A stretch of 57,532 nt of DNA from an uncultured Pleomorphomonas sp. (GTDB taxonomy: Bacteria > Pseudomonadota > Alphaproteobacteria > Rhizobiales > Pleomorphomonadaceae). Position numbers and translations under genes: made by a program. Where the stretch lies: NCBI GenBank assembly GCA_937868725.1, contig CALMMQ010000070.1, forward strand, positions 1 to 57,532, written 5' to 3'. The notes beneath the pieces were generated by a model. It had not been told where the DNA came from. It saw only the letters and a list, made by a program, of their open reading frames with translations, and did no database searches. Of the stretch, positions 1 through 8,319 are shown piece after piece (position 1 is the stretch's first letter; every line of letters starts with the position of its first letter).

Positions 1-1001
1 TGATCGGCCGGCGCCGCGTGATCGGCGGGCCCGTCGCCATTGCCATGCGTCGTCGGATCGAGACCGGGGGCCGAAACCGCCTGACGGGCGCTGGCCGGTG
101 TATCGACCTTGACGCCGACGGCCGCCTGCAACGCCTTGTCCACCGGATCGAGCTTGGCGGTACTCACCGGGCCCTGCACGTCGACCACGTAGGAATCGCC
201 GTCGCGAAAGGCCCGGATGTCGGCGATCGATTCAACGGAGATGTGGAACACCAGCCCCTTGTCGGTGGTCTCGAAGGAGATGTCGTTGATGAACGGCGGC
301 GGACTGGTCTTGAGGTCGGCGAGATCGACCGGCGCCACGCGGTTGAACGTCAGGCTGAGCCCGAGGTCGCCGCGCTGGAAGTTGGCATCGAACGGCACGT
401 TCCACTTGAACGACAGGCGCGTGAACGACGGCGCCCGGCTGGCCGTCACCGCCAGGCGCGCCGGCTTGTTGCCGGCGATGCGCAGCATTTCAGCCTGCGC
501 CGCCTGTTGCGCCGCTTCTTCGACCCGGCGGGCCAGCGCCTGGACGACTTCGTCCGGCAGCCGTGGCGGCGCCCCGTTCCAGCTCGGCGGCAGGAAGTCG
601 ACGAACAGCTGGCTGCCCGCCTCCATGGTGTTGACCTTCACCGACCGGGCGAGCGCGATGCGCAGGCCGTAGCCTTCGGGATCGGCCCTGGCGATGTTGA
701 CGTAGGGCGCCAGCACCGTTGCCACCTTGTCGACCGAGACGTCGATCTGGGTGTCGAAGGTCAGGACGAGAATGCCGTTGTCGGTGGTCAGCTTGTAGTG
801 CGGCAGCAGGTTGCGGTCGGGAAAGGTCAGGATCATCCGGCCGAACGACTGGTTGTCGGTGAGCGACAGACCGACCTTGGTGGCCGCCCGGCCCGGCGAC
901 AGCGCCGCCAGGATCAGCGCCAGCGTCAGGACGACAAGGCGGGCACCGGCGAACCACCAGCTTCCCCACACCTCATCTGCCGTGATCAAGGCCCGACGCA
1001 T
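1..1001 (-). CDS. Secreted or membrane-anchored protein downstream of motE (3' end outside window)
   Basis: The frame runs from an ATG at 1001 off the left edge of the window, so only the N-terminal 333 residues are visible. A GGGAGAG ribosome-binding site precedes the start. After about 20 residues comes a hydrophobic segment (about 21-37) followed by Arg-Ala-Ala, so it is either an uncleaved anchor or a signal peptide. The visible part is a beta-rich domain of unassigned family, followed near the window edge by an Ala/Asp/His/Pro-rich linker. It lies 168 bp after motE in the same direction and is probably the last gene of the fliL-fliM-DUF6468-motE transcript. A large TPR-containing protein is often found at this position in related flagellar clusters, but the TPR part, if present, would lie outside the window. 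Product function unknown. Confidence 0.6.
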   Translation of the reverse strand, partial: MRRALITADEVWGSWWFAGARLVVLTLALILAALSPGRAATKVGLSLTDNQSFGRMILTFPDRNLLPHYKLTTDNGILVLTFDTQIDVSVDKVATVLAPYVNIARADPEGYGLRIALARSVKVNTMEAGSQLFVDFLPPSWNGAPPRLPDEVVQALARRVEEAAQQAAQAEMLRIAGNKPARLAVTASRAPSFTRLSFKWNVPFDANFQRGDLGLSLTFNRVAPVDLADLKTSPPPFINDISFETTDKGLVFHISVESIADIRAFRDGDSYVVDVQGPVSTAKLDPVDKALQAAVGVKVDTPASARQAVSAPGLDPTTHGNGDGPADHAAPAD

Positions 1002-1169
1002 CAACTCTCCCGCCAACGCCGGACGACGAAGCCGCCGACAGGCGGAAAACCGCCGACGTTGGAGAAAAAGCCTAGAGCCCCTGCACTTAATGTGCCGTTA
1101 CCGGCGCGGTCATGCGTCAGGAAAAGCTGCAGATTTTGCCGGGTAGCCGCCTGTTGGCGCGGCGTTCCG

Positions 1170-2261
1170 TCAGGGCGACGGCGCCGCCTGAATCTGCGGC
1201 AGGTTGGCCGGATCGGCCGCCGCCGGGGGGGCGGGCGGGGGCGGCGCCACTTCGGTGGTGACGACGATCTTGCGGGCCGACTGCGGCCCGGCCATGGCCG
1301 TGGTCAGGATGCCGGCCTTGTCGGGCGACATGACCGCCAGGATCGGCGACAGCTTGCGCGGGTTCATGCGCGTGGCGATCTGCAGCAGCACCTGCAGGTC
1401 GAGCTGATCGAACACCACCGCCGCCGCCTTCGGCTTCATGCCCTCGTAAAGCGCCACCAGCCCGGTGACCTGCTCGCTTTCCTTCTGCTGGTTCTGCTTC
1501 TGGTCGGCGCCGCCGAGCTGGGTCTCGATCGCCTTCAGCTCCTCATAGCGCTGGCCAAGCCGCTGTTCGGCCGCCTGCAGCAACTTCATGCGCAGATCGA
1601 TATCCTGTTCGCGCTTGTCGAGTTCCTGCCGGCGTGTGGCGAGACTTTCCAGGATGGCCGATTCCGATGAATCGATGGGCGGCTGATACTCCGGCGGTCG
1701 CGCCGTATACGCGCCAGTGCCGGCCGGCTTGCCGCCGTGACCGCCGGCGGCTTCGCCATGGGCAGCGGCCGGAGCGGCTTCGCCATGACCGGCGGCGGGG
1801 GCAGCTTCGCCATGGGCAGCAGCGGGAGCGGCCGCGCCGTGGGCGGCATCGGCAGCGGGGGCGGCTTCGCCGTGGGCGGCCGGAGCGGCCTCGGCCGCAG
1901 CGGGCGCGCCGTGGTCAGCCGGTGCCGGCGTGCCATGTTCGGCCGGTGCGGCGGCCTCGCCATGGCCACCGCCCTCGCCGTGGCCCTCGGCTTTCTTGGC
2001 CGCAGCGGCGGCCTCTTCCTGTTGCTTGAGGTATTCCGCCGACAGATCGACCGGCGCCATCAACTGCTGCGTGTTGTCCACCGGCGCGGCCGGCGCGGCG
2101 GCTTCACCTTCCCCGCCGCCATGGCCGCCCTCGCCCGAGGCGATGGCCTCGGACGGACCGACGGCAAACGAGCCCACCCCGGTGGCAAACTCAAGCACCT
2201 TCACGGCCAGGAGCGCCGTGATCGCGATGAGCACCAGCGGCAGCAGACGGATCCGATTCAA
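1170..2261 (-). CDS. motE: MotE-like flagellar motor protein (MgtE-N-like C-terminal domain)
   Basis: 363 residues from a TTG start that overlaps the upstream stop (TTGA). It has a strong AAGGAGGAGG ribosome-binding site; no ATG fits better. Residues 4-24 form a membrane or signal segment. Residues 93-177 are a His/Gly/Glu/Ala-rich linker, 200-260 a charged helical segment (likely coiled coil), and 263-325 a domain resembling the MgtE N-terminal domain, ending in a Pro/Ala-rich tail. In Sinorhizobium, MotE is a periplasmic partner of the motor protein MotC. Its place directly after fliM and the DUF6468 gene supports a motor role. The low-complexity linker is long for the family. Confidence 0.8.
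   Translation of the reverse strand: MNRIRLLPLVLIAITALLAVKVLEFATGVGSFAVGPSEAIASGEGGHGGGEGEAAAPAAPVDNTQQLMAPVDLSAEYLKQQEEAAAAAKKAEGHGEGGGHGEAAAPAEHGTPAPADHGAPAAAEAAPAAHGEAAPAADAAHGAAAPAAAHGEAAPAAGHGEAAPAAAHGEAAGGHGGKPAGTGAYTARPPEYQPPIDSSESAILESLATRRQELDKREQDIDLRMKLLQAAEQRLGQRYEELKAIETQLGGADQKQNQQKESEQVTGLVALYEGMKPKAAAVVFDQLDLQVLLQIATRMNPRKLSPILAVMSPDKAGILTTAMAGPQSARKIVVTTEVAPPPPAPPAAADPANLPQIQAAPSP
1731..1985 (-). repeat. Imperfect HGEAAPA-type repeat inside motE
   Basis: Residues 93-177 of MotE repeat the motif His-Gly-Glu/Ala-Ala-Ala-Pro-Ala about eight times with varied spacing. The DNA shows matching imperfect repeats of gcttcgccatgggcagc (plus-strand reading). Such repeats can change copy number by slippage. 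Confidence 0.7.
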
Positions 2262-2719
2262 GCCGCCTCCTCCTTCTGACCGCGCCGGAAGGCGGCCAGG
2301 CGCTCGGCGGCCGCTTCGGCCTTGGCTTGCAGCGTCCGCGCCACGGGTTCCGGCGCCGGCGCGGCGACAGGTGCCGCCTCGCGACCGCCACCGGCGGCAA
2401 CGATGGCACCGATGCGCTTGACGATCTCGTTGCCGGCCGTCAGGCGGCGATCGAGCGTCGACAGCAGTTCCTCGGCCGCCAGCATGCGGCCACCAAGCGA
2501 ACGCTCGCACTCCGACGCCGTCGCCTTGAGGCCGAGAATGGCCCGCTCGGCGATCTCCGTCGCCGTCACCAGCTCGGAAATGGTAGCGCGCAGGATTTCC
2601 TCGTCGGCCCGGAGACGCGTCAGCCGACGGTTGAGGACCGAACAATAGATGATGGTCAGAATCAGCAGGACCGCGACGACGAATTCGATGGCCATGCCCA
2701 GGTTCAGACTGCCGGTCAT
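2258..2719 (-). CDS. DUF6468 flagellar-locus membrane protein
   Basis: 153 residues. The start overlaps the fliM stop (ATGA) and the stop overlaps the motE TTG start, so the three genes are translationally coupled. Residues 9-27 form one membrane segment near the N-terminus. The rest is a helical, charged cytoplasmic region, with an Ala/Pro-rich stretch around residue 110 and a basic C-terminus. It matches the short protein regularly found between fliM and motE in Alphaproteobacteria (DUF6468). Its exact role is not established; a motor-associated or stator-associated role is inferred from its conserved position. Confidence 0.75.
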   Translation of the reverse strand: MTGSLNLGMAIEFVVAVLLILTIIYCSVLNRRLTRLRADEEILRATISELVTATEIAERAILGLKATASECERSLGGRMLAAEELLSTLDRRLTAGNEIVKRIGAIVAAGGGREAAPVAAPAPEPVARTLQAKAEAAAERLAAFRRGQKEEAA

Positions 2720-3942
2720 GTTATCTGCATCTCCTTCTGTACGGCACGTTCGAATGCCGCCAACGTCATGCGCGGACGTTTCAACTGACGATTTACCTTC
2801 ACCGAGACTCGTTCACCGAGTCGACCGATGTTACCCGAGGTAAGTTGCACATCACCGCACTTGATCGCTACCGGATCGTTTGGTGATACACCGAAAAGCA
2901 GCGTCTGCCCCACCTTGAGGTCCATGACCATGGACAGCGGCAATTGCTCCTCGACCAACACGGCGTCGACTTCGAGTTCGGCCTGATAGATCTCGGTGGC
3001 GAGGTGGGTTTCCCAGATGTTGTCGCGGCCGAACTTCTCGCCCATGATCATCTGCAACAAAAGGTTGCGGATGGGCTCGATCGTGGCGTAAGGCAGCAGC
3101 ATCTCGACCATGCCGCCGCGATCTTCCATGTCGACGCGGAACTGCACGACAATGCAGGCGTTGGCCGGTCGCGAAATGGGCGCGAAGCGCGGATTGGTCT
3201 CGAGGCGTTCGAGTGTGAAGTGCACCTGCGTCAGCGGCGCGAAGGCCTTCTCGCAATCGCTGAGCAGCAGTTCGATCATGCGCCGCACGAGGTTCATCTC
3301 GATGGTCGTGTACGGCCGGCCCTCGACGCGGATGGCGGAGGTGCCGCGCCCGCCGCCCAGGAGCACATCGATGATCGAGTAGATGAGCGAGGAATCGACG
3401 GTGATCAGGCCGTAGTTGTCCCACTCCTCGGCCTTGAACACGGCAATGATGGCCGGCAGCGGGATGGAGTTGAGATAATCGATGAAGCGGATCGACGAGA
3501 TGCTATCGAGCGACACTTCGACGTTGTCGGAGGTGAAGTTGCGCAATGAGGTCGTCGTCTCGCGCACAAAGCGGTCGAAGACGATTTCCAGCATCGGCAG
3601 GCGTTCGTAGGAGACGAGCGCCGAGTTGACCAGGGCGCGGATGCCGCTCTGGTCGTTGGAGAACTGATCGTCGATATTGAAGCCAAGGAGGTTGTCGATT
3701 TCCTCCTGGTTGAGCACACGGTCGGCGCCACGCGAGGAATTGTCGAGGTCGGCCTCGCCGTCGTCGATCATCGCCGCCCACTGCGCCGCCACGGCGTCGG
3801 CGTTCTCCACACCCTGCTCTTCGAGCGCGGCTCCCCACTCGGCGGCGAGGTCTTCCATCTCGCCGCCGCCACCACCGGTGTTGCGCTGTTCGGCCAGGGC
3901 CGCGCCCCAATCGGCGGAGAGATCGTCGTCGTCGCCTGCCAT
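2716..3942 (-). CDS. fliM: Flagellar motor switch protein FliM
   Basis: 408 residues with an AGGAG ribosome-binding site 8 bp before ATG. FliM forms the middle of the C ring, binds CheY-P and sets the direction of rotation. The EIDNLL motif that marks the CheY-binding peptide is at residues 81-86 instead of the extreme N-terminus as in E. coli. About 75 extra acidic residues precede it and contain three related segments around Asp/Glu-Trp-Gly-Ala-Ala (near residues 9-19, 31-43 and 50-61). The middle domain (about 115-300) and the C-terminal SpoA domain (about 320-400) look intact. It lies 10 bp after fliL. Confidence 0.95.
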   Translation of the reverse strand: MAGDDDDLSADWGAALAEQRNTGGGGGEMEDLAAEWGAALEEQGVENADAVAAQWAAMIDDGEADLDNSSRGADRVLNQEEIDNLLGFNIDDQFSNDQSGIRALVNSALVSYERLPMLEIVFDRFVRETTTSLRNFTSDNVEVSLDSISSIRFIDYLNSIPLPAIIAVFKAEEWDNYGLITVDSSLIYSIIDVLLGGGRGTSAIRVEGRPYTTIEMNLVRRMIELLLSDCEKAFAPLTQVHFTLERLETNPRFAPISRPANACIVVQFRVDMEDRGGMVEMLLPYATIEPIRNLLLQMIMGEKFGRDNIWETHLATEIYQAELEVDAVLVEEQLPLSMVMDLKVGQTLLFGVSPNDPVAIKCGDVQLTSGNIGRLGERVSVKVNRQLKRPRMTLAAFERAVQKEMQIT

Positions 3943-3952
3943 CGATCCGCTC

Positions 3953-4465
3953 CTACTGGACGATCACGTTCTTGAACAGCACGTCGTCGACGCGCGCCGG
4001 ATAGACCGCGATGTTGACGCGGCGCTGCAATTCTTCCTTGAGCCGAAACAGGCCGGCCGACCCCTGCAGGTCGGACGCCCGGAGCTCGCGCATGTAGGTC
4101 TGGAAGGCGTCGAGCACGCGCGGCAGGTTGGGTTTGATCACCTCAAGCATCTTCTCGTCGCCGACCTCGAGCGCGATCTCCAGCTTGACGAACGTCGGCC
4201 GCTCGTCGGCCGTCGACAGGTTGAGGATCATCATCGGCAGGTCGAAGTAATAGGCATGCTGTTGCTGCGTCTCGACCGCCATCACCGCCTCGGCGGTCGG
4301 CTCCTTGGCACCGCCCTTCATGAAGAAGAACAGGCCGCCACCGACCAGAAGCAGCGCCACGGCGCCGCCGCCGGCCATGATGATCAGCTTCTTCTTTTTC
4401 GACGCGCCACCATCGGCCGAGGCCTCGCCGGTCGCGTCGCTGCTCTCTTCGGATGTATTGGCCAT
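3953..4465 (-). CDS. fliL: Flagellar basal body-associated protein FliL
   Basis: 170 residues. It has an acidic Ser/Glu-rich N-terminus, a Lys4 stop at residues 23-26, a single membrane segment at 27-49 and a periplasmic FliL domain (about 70-170). FliL surrounds the stator units and supports torque. It is the first gene of the fliL-fliM-DUF6468-motE transcript. A tandem CtrA-type box lies 106-132 bp upstream of the start, as expected for a class II operon in the Caulobacter scheme. Confidence 0.93.
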   Translation of the reverse strand: MANTSEESSDATGEASADGGASKKKKLIIMAGGGAVALLLVGGGLFFFMKGGAKEPTAEAVMAVETQQQHAYYFDLPMMILNLSTADERPTFVKLEIALEVGDEKMLEVIKPNLPRVLDAFQTYMRELRASDLQGSAGLFRLKEELQRRVNIAVYPARVDDVLFKNVIVQ

Positions 4466-4570
4466 GCCGCCGCACTTTTATCCAAACCGGAGCCGAACGA
4501 GCCGGTTACCCGTCGGGAACCACAACGATTCCCGCATTTCCCCTGTCCCAAGATGGTGAAGTCAGAATGG

Positions 4571-4597
4571 TTAACGAATGGTTTACGATTGGTTAAC
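4571..4597. promoter_or_regulatory. Tandem CtrA-type boxes in the fliL/flgF intergenic region
   Basis: Three half-sites stand exactly 11 bp apart: TTAA (4571), TTTA (4582) and TTAAC (4593). Each pair fits TTAA-N7-TTAAC with one mismatch. They lie 106-132 bp upstream of fliL and 106 bp or more upstream of the flgF sigma-54 promoter. Control of fliL by CtrA is the likeliest use. Confidence 0.6.
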
Positions 4598-4599
4598 CT

Positions 4600-4660
4600 C
4601 CCGGCAGAATTTGCCGGCCATCCTTTCCGCCCGGCAAAAATCCGCCGGCGAATTTGCCGG
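4600..4660. promoter_or_regulatory. Three ftr-like (FlbD-type) inverted elements
   Basis: CCGGCA-GAATT-TGCCGG (4601-4617), CCGGC-N8-GCCGG (4631-4648) and CCGGC-N6-GCCGG (4645-4660) sit about 45-105 bp upstream of the flgF -24/-12 promoter. The CGGCA-N5-TGCCG geometry recurs before flgI. They resemble the Caulobacter ftr enhancer bound by FlbD; this is inference from recalled consensus. Confidence 0.5.
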
Positions 4661-4702
4661 TAATATCGTACTATATATCTGTTTTCATTACATTTTTATC
4701 GA

Positions 4703-4718
4703 TGGCACGGACCATGCA
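4703..4718 (+). promoter_or_regulatory. Sigma-54 (-24/-12) promoter of flgF operon
   Basis: TGGCACG-GACC-ATGCA has GG at 4704-4705 and GC at 4716-4717, separated by the required 10 bp. It differs from TGGCACG-N4-TTGCW at one base. The predicted transcript starts near 4729, about 57 bp before the flgF ATG. Confidence 0.7.
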
Positions 4719-4785
4719 ATCCTTGTTGCAGATTGCCGCGCTGGGGAGCGTGAGGCCGTCGGACAGGACTTGGGAATCCATCGCC

Positions 4786-5529
4786 ATGGAGAACTACACT
4801 CTGGTGGCGTTGTCAGGGCAGATCGCGCTCAAGCGGAAGCTGGACGTCATCGCCAACAACGTGGCCAACATCAATACCGAGGGCTACAAGCGGGTCGCCG
4901 TCGAATTCGAGACGACCAATATGCCCAAGGCGTCGACCACCCTGTTCCCCAAGCGGGACCGGGCCAACGACTTCGTGCGCGAACAGGGTACCGTCACCGA
5001 CTTCTCGGCCGGTTCGGTCGAACTGACGGGCAACGATCTCGACGCCGCCATCAACAGCAACGACACCTTCTTCACGGTGTCGACGCCGGAAGGCGAACGC
5101 TACACCCGCGCCGGCAGCTTCCAGCTCGACAGCACCGGCCGTCTCGTCACCTCCGACGGCAAGCCGGTGCTCGGCCAGGGCGGCGAGATCGTCTTCTCGC
5201 CCAACGAGACCAACATCGCCATCGCCGGCGATGGCACCATCTCCACCAGCGTCGGCAACAAGGACAAGCTGAAGTTCGCCAAGTTCGACGACACCTCGGT
5301 GCTGTCGCAGGTGGGCGAGAACCTCTATAGCGCCGCCGCCGCGCCGACCGTCCCCGTCTACGCCGACGTCAAGCAGGGCGCCCTCGAACGCTCCAACGTC
5401 TCCGGCGTCGAGGAAATGACCCGCCTCATCGACGTCCAGCGCTCCTACGAGCGGCTGATCTCGATGATGCGCCAGCAGAACGAACTGAACTCCAAAGCCA
5501 TCGACCGCCTCGGTTCGATGACCGCCTGA
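4786..5529 (+). CDS. flgF: Flagellar proximal rod protein FlgF
   Basis: 247 residues. The ATG at 4786 is chosen because the protein then begins directly with the conserved rod/hook N-terminal helix, and because an upstream in-frame ATG at 4654 lies before the predicted transcription start. The motif ANNVANINTEGYKR marks the N-terminal flagellar rod domain, and the last 40 residues form the matching C-terminal helix. FlgF is exported through the flagellar type III system and polymerises in the proximal rod. First gene of flgF-flgG-flgA-flgH. Confidence 0.93.
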   Translation: MENYTLVALSGQIALKRKLDVIANNVANINTEGYKRVAVEFETTNMPKASTTLFPKRDRANDFVREQGTVTDFSAGSVELTGNDLDAAINSNDTFFTVSTPEGERYTRAGSFQLDSTGRLVTSDGKPVLGQGGEIVFSPNETNIAIAGDGTISTSVGNKDKLKFAKFDDTSVLSQVGENLYSAAAAPTVPVYADVKQGALERSNVSGVEEMTRLIDVQRSYERLISMMRQQNELNSKAIDRLGSMTA

Positions 5530-5547
5530 CGTTGAGGACGCACGCAC

Positions 5548-6336
5548 ATGAAGGCTCTCACCATCGCCGCCACCGGCATGAAGGCGCAGGAGACCAACGT
5601 CACGGTCATCTCCAACAACATCGCCAACATGCGGACCACCGGCTACAAGCAGCAGCGCGCCGACTTTCAGGACCTGTTGTACCAGACGCTGCGCCGCCAG
5701 GGCTCCTCGACGTCGGAAACCGGCACGCAGGTGCCGAACGGCGTTCAGATCGGCTCGGGCGTGCGCGTGGTGTCGACGCCGCGCGTCATGACCCAGGGCG
5801 ACCCGGAATCGTCCGGCGGCGACTATGACGTTGCCATCCGCGGCGAAGGCTTCTTCCAGGTGTTGTTGCCCGACGGCCGCACCGCCTACACCCGCGACGG
5901 TTCGTTCACCACCGACTCCTCGGGCAACCTCGTCACCCAGGACGGCTACACGGTGATGCCGCAGATCACCTTCCCGGCCAACTCGTCCAACATCACCATC
6001 TCCAACACCGGCTCGGTGCAGGTGACGGTGGGCTCGTCCTCGGCCACCACCACGCTCGGCCAGTTGAACCTCGCCCGCTTCACCAACAAGGGCGGCCTCG
6101 AAGCCATGGGCGACAACCTGTTCGTCGAGACCAGCGCCAGCGGCTCGCCCCAGACCGGCAACCCGGGGGACGCCGGCTACGGCACGCTGCTGCAGGGCTA
6201 CCTCGAGTCGTCGAACGTCGAGTCGGTGTCCGAGCTGTCCTCGCTCATTGCCGCCCAGCGCGCCTACGAGATGAACTCGCGCATCATCACCGCCGCCGAT
6301 GAGATGTCGCAGACCACCGCCAAGCTCGGCTCGTAA
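5548..6336 (+). CDS. flgG: Flagellar distal rod protein FlgG
   Basis: 262 residues, the usual family length. The N-terminal helix contains the SNNIANMRTTGYK signature, and the C-terminal helix (about 215-262) pairs with it in the assembled rod. The central region carries the FlgG-type beta domain. It starts 18 bp after flgF with a TTGAGGA ribosome-binding site and is followed 12 bp later by flgA. FlgG polymerises as the distal rod that crosses the periplasm. Confidence 0.96.
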   Translation: MKALTIAATGMKAQETNVTVISNNIANMRTTGYKQQRADFQDLLYQTLRRQGSSTSETGTQVPNGVQIGSGVRVVSTPRVMTQGDPESSGGDYDVAIRGEGFFQVLLPDGRTAYTRDGSFTTDSSGNLVTQDGYTVMPQITFPANSSNITISNTGSVQVTVGSSSATTTLGQLNLARFTNKGGLEAMGDNLFVETSASGSPQTGNPGDAGYGTLLQGYLESSNVESVSELSSLIAAQRAYEMNSRIITAADEMSQTTAKLGS

Positions 6337-6348
6337 GGAGGAAGGCTC

Positions 6349-7338
6349 ATGATCCGCACGCTGCTCTTCCGGATGATCGCCGCCATGGCCCTGGCCACGC
6401 TGGCTGTCGGCTTCATCGCCATGCGGCCGGTCAGCGCCGCCGAGCTTAAGCGCTCGGTGGTGGTCAGTACCGATCTCGTCCTGCTCGGCGATCTGTTCGA
6501 CGGTGCCGGGCCCCTCGCCTCCAAGCCGGTATTCCGCTCGCCCGAACTGGGCGTCAGCGGCGCCCTGCCTGTCGCCGATGCGCTGGCCGCCGCCAGCGCC
6601 GCCGGCCTCGCGCTCGATACGCCCCCCGACTTCACCAGCATCTCGGTCGTCCGCCGTTCCGTCGATGTTACCGCCGACACGATGCGGGCCCTGGTCGCCA
6701 AGGCCGCCGCTACCCGGCTCGGCGTCGCCAGCGACGACGTCATGGTGACCTTCGAGACCGATCCGACCACCGTCGCCGCCGATGCCGCCGCCCGCGAACC
6801 GGCCAGTGTCGACACCCTCAACATGCAGACCGGTAGCGGCCGCTTCGACGCCGCCATCGCCATCGACGTCGGCAGCCGCAGCCGCACCATCATGGTGCGC
6901 GGCCGGGCCGCCGAGACCGTGGCGGTGCCGGTGTTGCGCCGGGCCTTCGCCCGTCAGGACATCATCCGCGCCGACGATGTGGTGATGAGCCGCGTCGAGC
7001 GCCGCTTCCTGGCGCCGGGGGCGGCGCTCGACGCCAGCGACCTCATCGGCAAGGCCGTCAAGCGGCCGATCCGCGCCGGCGACGTCATCGCCGCCGCCGA
7101 TGTCGAGCCGCCCCGCATGGTGGTGCGCGGCGACAGCGTGACGCTGATGTTCAACAAGCCGGGCCTGACGCTGTCGGCGCGCGGCAAGGCGATGAGCGAT
7201 GGCGCCGAAGGCAGCGTCGTCTCCGTGCTCAACGAGCAGTCGCGCCGCGTCATCCAGGGTGTCGTCACCGGTCCCGGTCTCGTCGCGGTCGGCTCGGCCA
7301 CCGCCGCTCCCACCGTCGTCGCCACCATCAAGAACTGA
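6349..7338 (+). CDS. flgA: Flagellar P-ring assembly chaperone FlgA
   Basis: 329 residues with a perfect AAGGAGG ribosome-binding site. An N-terminal signal peptide (about 1-31, ending Val-Ser-Ala-Ala) sends it to the periplasm. The SAF domain is in the second half (about 205-265), followed by the FlgA C-terminal beta domain. FlgA helps FlgI form the P ring. It is longer than the enteric protein (about 220) because of an extra N-terminal domain, as is common in Alphaproteobacteria. Confidence 0.9.
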   Translation: MIRTLLFRMIAAMALATLAVGFIAMRPVSAAELKRSVVVSTDLVLLGDLFDGAGPLASKPVFRSPELGVSGALPVADALAAASAAGLALDTPPDFTSISVVRRSVDVTADTMRALVAKAAATRLGVASDDVMVTFETDPTTVAADAAAREPASVDTLNMQTGSGRFDAAIAIDVGSRSRTIMVRGRAAETVAVPVLRRAFARQDIIRADDVVMSRVERRFLAPGAALDASDLIGKAVKRPIRAGDVIAAADVEPPRMVVRGDSVTLMFNKPGLTLSARGKAMSDGAEGSVVSVLNEQSRRVIQGVVTGPGLVAVGSATAAPTVVATIKN

Positions 7339-7349
7339 AAGAGCGTACC

Positions 7350-8087
7350 ATGCGTCCTCTCATGCTCCTCCTCGTTCCGCTGCTGGTGGCTGGCGGTTGC
7401 GGCTCCACCATCGATCGCCTGTCGCAGGTCGGCCAGACGCCGAAGCTGTCGGCCATCGAGAACCCCACCGCCCAGGCCGGCTACCGGCCGGTGCAGATGC
7501 CCATGCCCACCGTGCAGCCGGTGGCCTACAGCCCCAACTCGCTGTGGCAATCCGGCTCACGCACGTTCTTCAAGGATCAGCGCGCCCGCAACGTCGGCGA
7601 CATTCTGACGGTCAAGGTGTCGATCTCCGACAAGGCGGCCTTCGAGAACACCACGGCGCGCTCGCGCACCGGCTCGGACAGCGTCGGCGTCACCGGCGCC
7701 CTCGGCACGGCCATCGACACCATCGCCCTGCCGGCCAGCATGTCGGCCGCCGACCTTGCCGGCGATTCCAGCAGCTCGTCAAGCAAGGGCACCGGCTCGA
7801 TCGACCGCAGCGAAACGCTGTCGACCAATGTCGCCGCCGTCGTCACCCAGTTGCTGCCCAACAGCAATCTGGTGATCGAGGGCCGTCAGGAAATCCGCGT
7901 CAACTACGAAATCCGCGAGCTCGTCGTGGCCGGCGTCGTCCGGCCCGAGGACATCGCCTCCGACAACACCATCGAAAGCTCCAAGATCGCCGAGGCCCGC
8001 ATTTCCTACGGTGGCCGCGGCCAGATCTCCGACGTCCAGCAGCCGCGCTCCGGCCAGCAGGTGCTCGACATCCTGATGCCGTTCTGA
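7350..8087 (+). CDS. flgH: Flagellar L-ring lipoprotein FlgH
   Basis: 245 residues. A lipoprotein signal peptide ends in a Val-Ala-Gly-Gly-Cys lipobox with the acylated Cys at residue 17. The FlgH core follows, including the conserved region around residues 70-100 and a C-terminal segment on residues of the L-ring barrel (about 175-245). It forms the outer-membrane bushing of the flagellum. It lies 11 bp after flgA and ends the flgFGAH operon. A run of hairpins follows the stop codon. Confidence 0.95.
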   Translation: MRPLMLLLVPLLVAGGCGSTIDRLSQVGQTPKLSAIENPTAQAGYRPVQMPMPTVQPVAYSPNSLWQSGSRTFFKDQRARNVGDILTVKVSISDKAAFENTTARSRTGSDSVGVTGALGTAIDTIALPASMSAADLAGDSSSSSSKGTGSIDRSETLSTNVAAVVTQLLPNSNLVIEGRQEIRVNYEIRELVVAGVVRPEDIASDNTIESSKIAEARISYGGRGQISDVQQPRSGQQVLDILMPF

Positions 8088-8102
8088 TCCCTCCGCCGCC
8101 GG

Positions 8103-8292
8103 CCCCGTCGTCGCGACGGGCGCCAGCCCCAGCCATTCGGTTCGCCGCTCCCCAATCCCGCGAACCGAAGCCGCCGCCGGTCGCTCCCCAATTGACCCGC
8201 GACGGTTCCCCGACCGCCCCCTTCCCAAATCCGGGGCGGTCTTCCCCAACGGCGCGGCCTCCCTTTCCCAAGTCATCCGGGAGGCCGCGCCG
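8103..8292. repeat. Array of GC-rich hairpins with related TCCCCAA-type loops
   Basis: Between flgH and dksA lie successive inverted repeats. One has a 7-bp stem (8104-8120, CCCGTCG/CGACGGG). One has a 10-bp perfect stem (8136-8145/8160-8169). One is a bulged stem (about 8177-8205). One has a 9-bp stem (8212-8220/8233-8241). One has a 14-bp perfect stem (8250-8263/8279-8292). Four of the loops carry similar sequence (CTCCCCAATCCC, TCCCCAATTGACCC, TTCCCAAATCC, TTTCCCAAGTCATCC). No reading frame is supported here. They may terminate flgH transcription, form the 3' end of a processed RNA, or be a palindromic repeat element. Confidence 0.7.
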
Positions 8293-8319
8293 GAGGGCAC
8301 AGGCCCCGAAAACAGCGAA

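Noticed and set aside
18-1670. 550-residue plus-strand open frame opposite motE and the first gene
   Set aside because: Arg/Gly-rich shadow frame crossing two genes and their intergenic gap; the minus-strand frames have signal peptides, ribosome-binding sites and family features.
4654-4785. Longer flgF start at 4654
   Set aside because: It lies upstream of the predicted sigma-54 transcription start and adds 44 residues that are absent from rod proteins.
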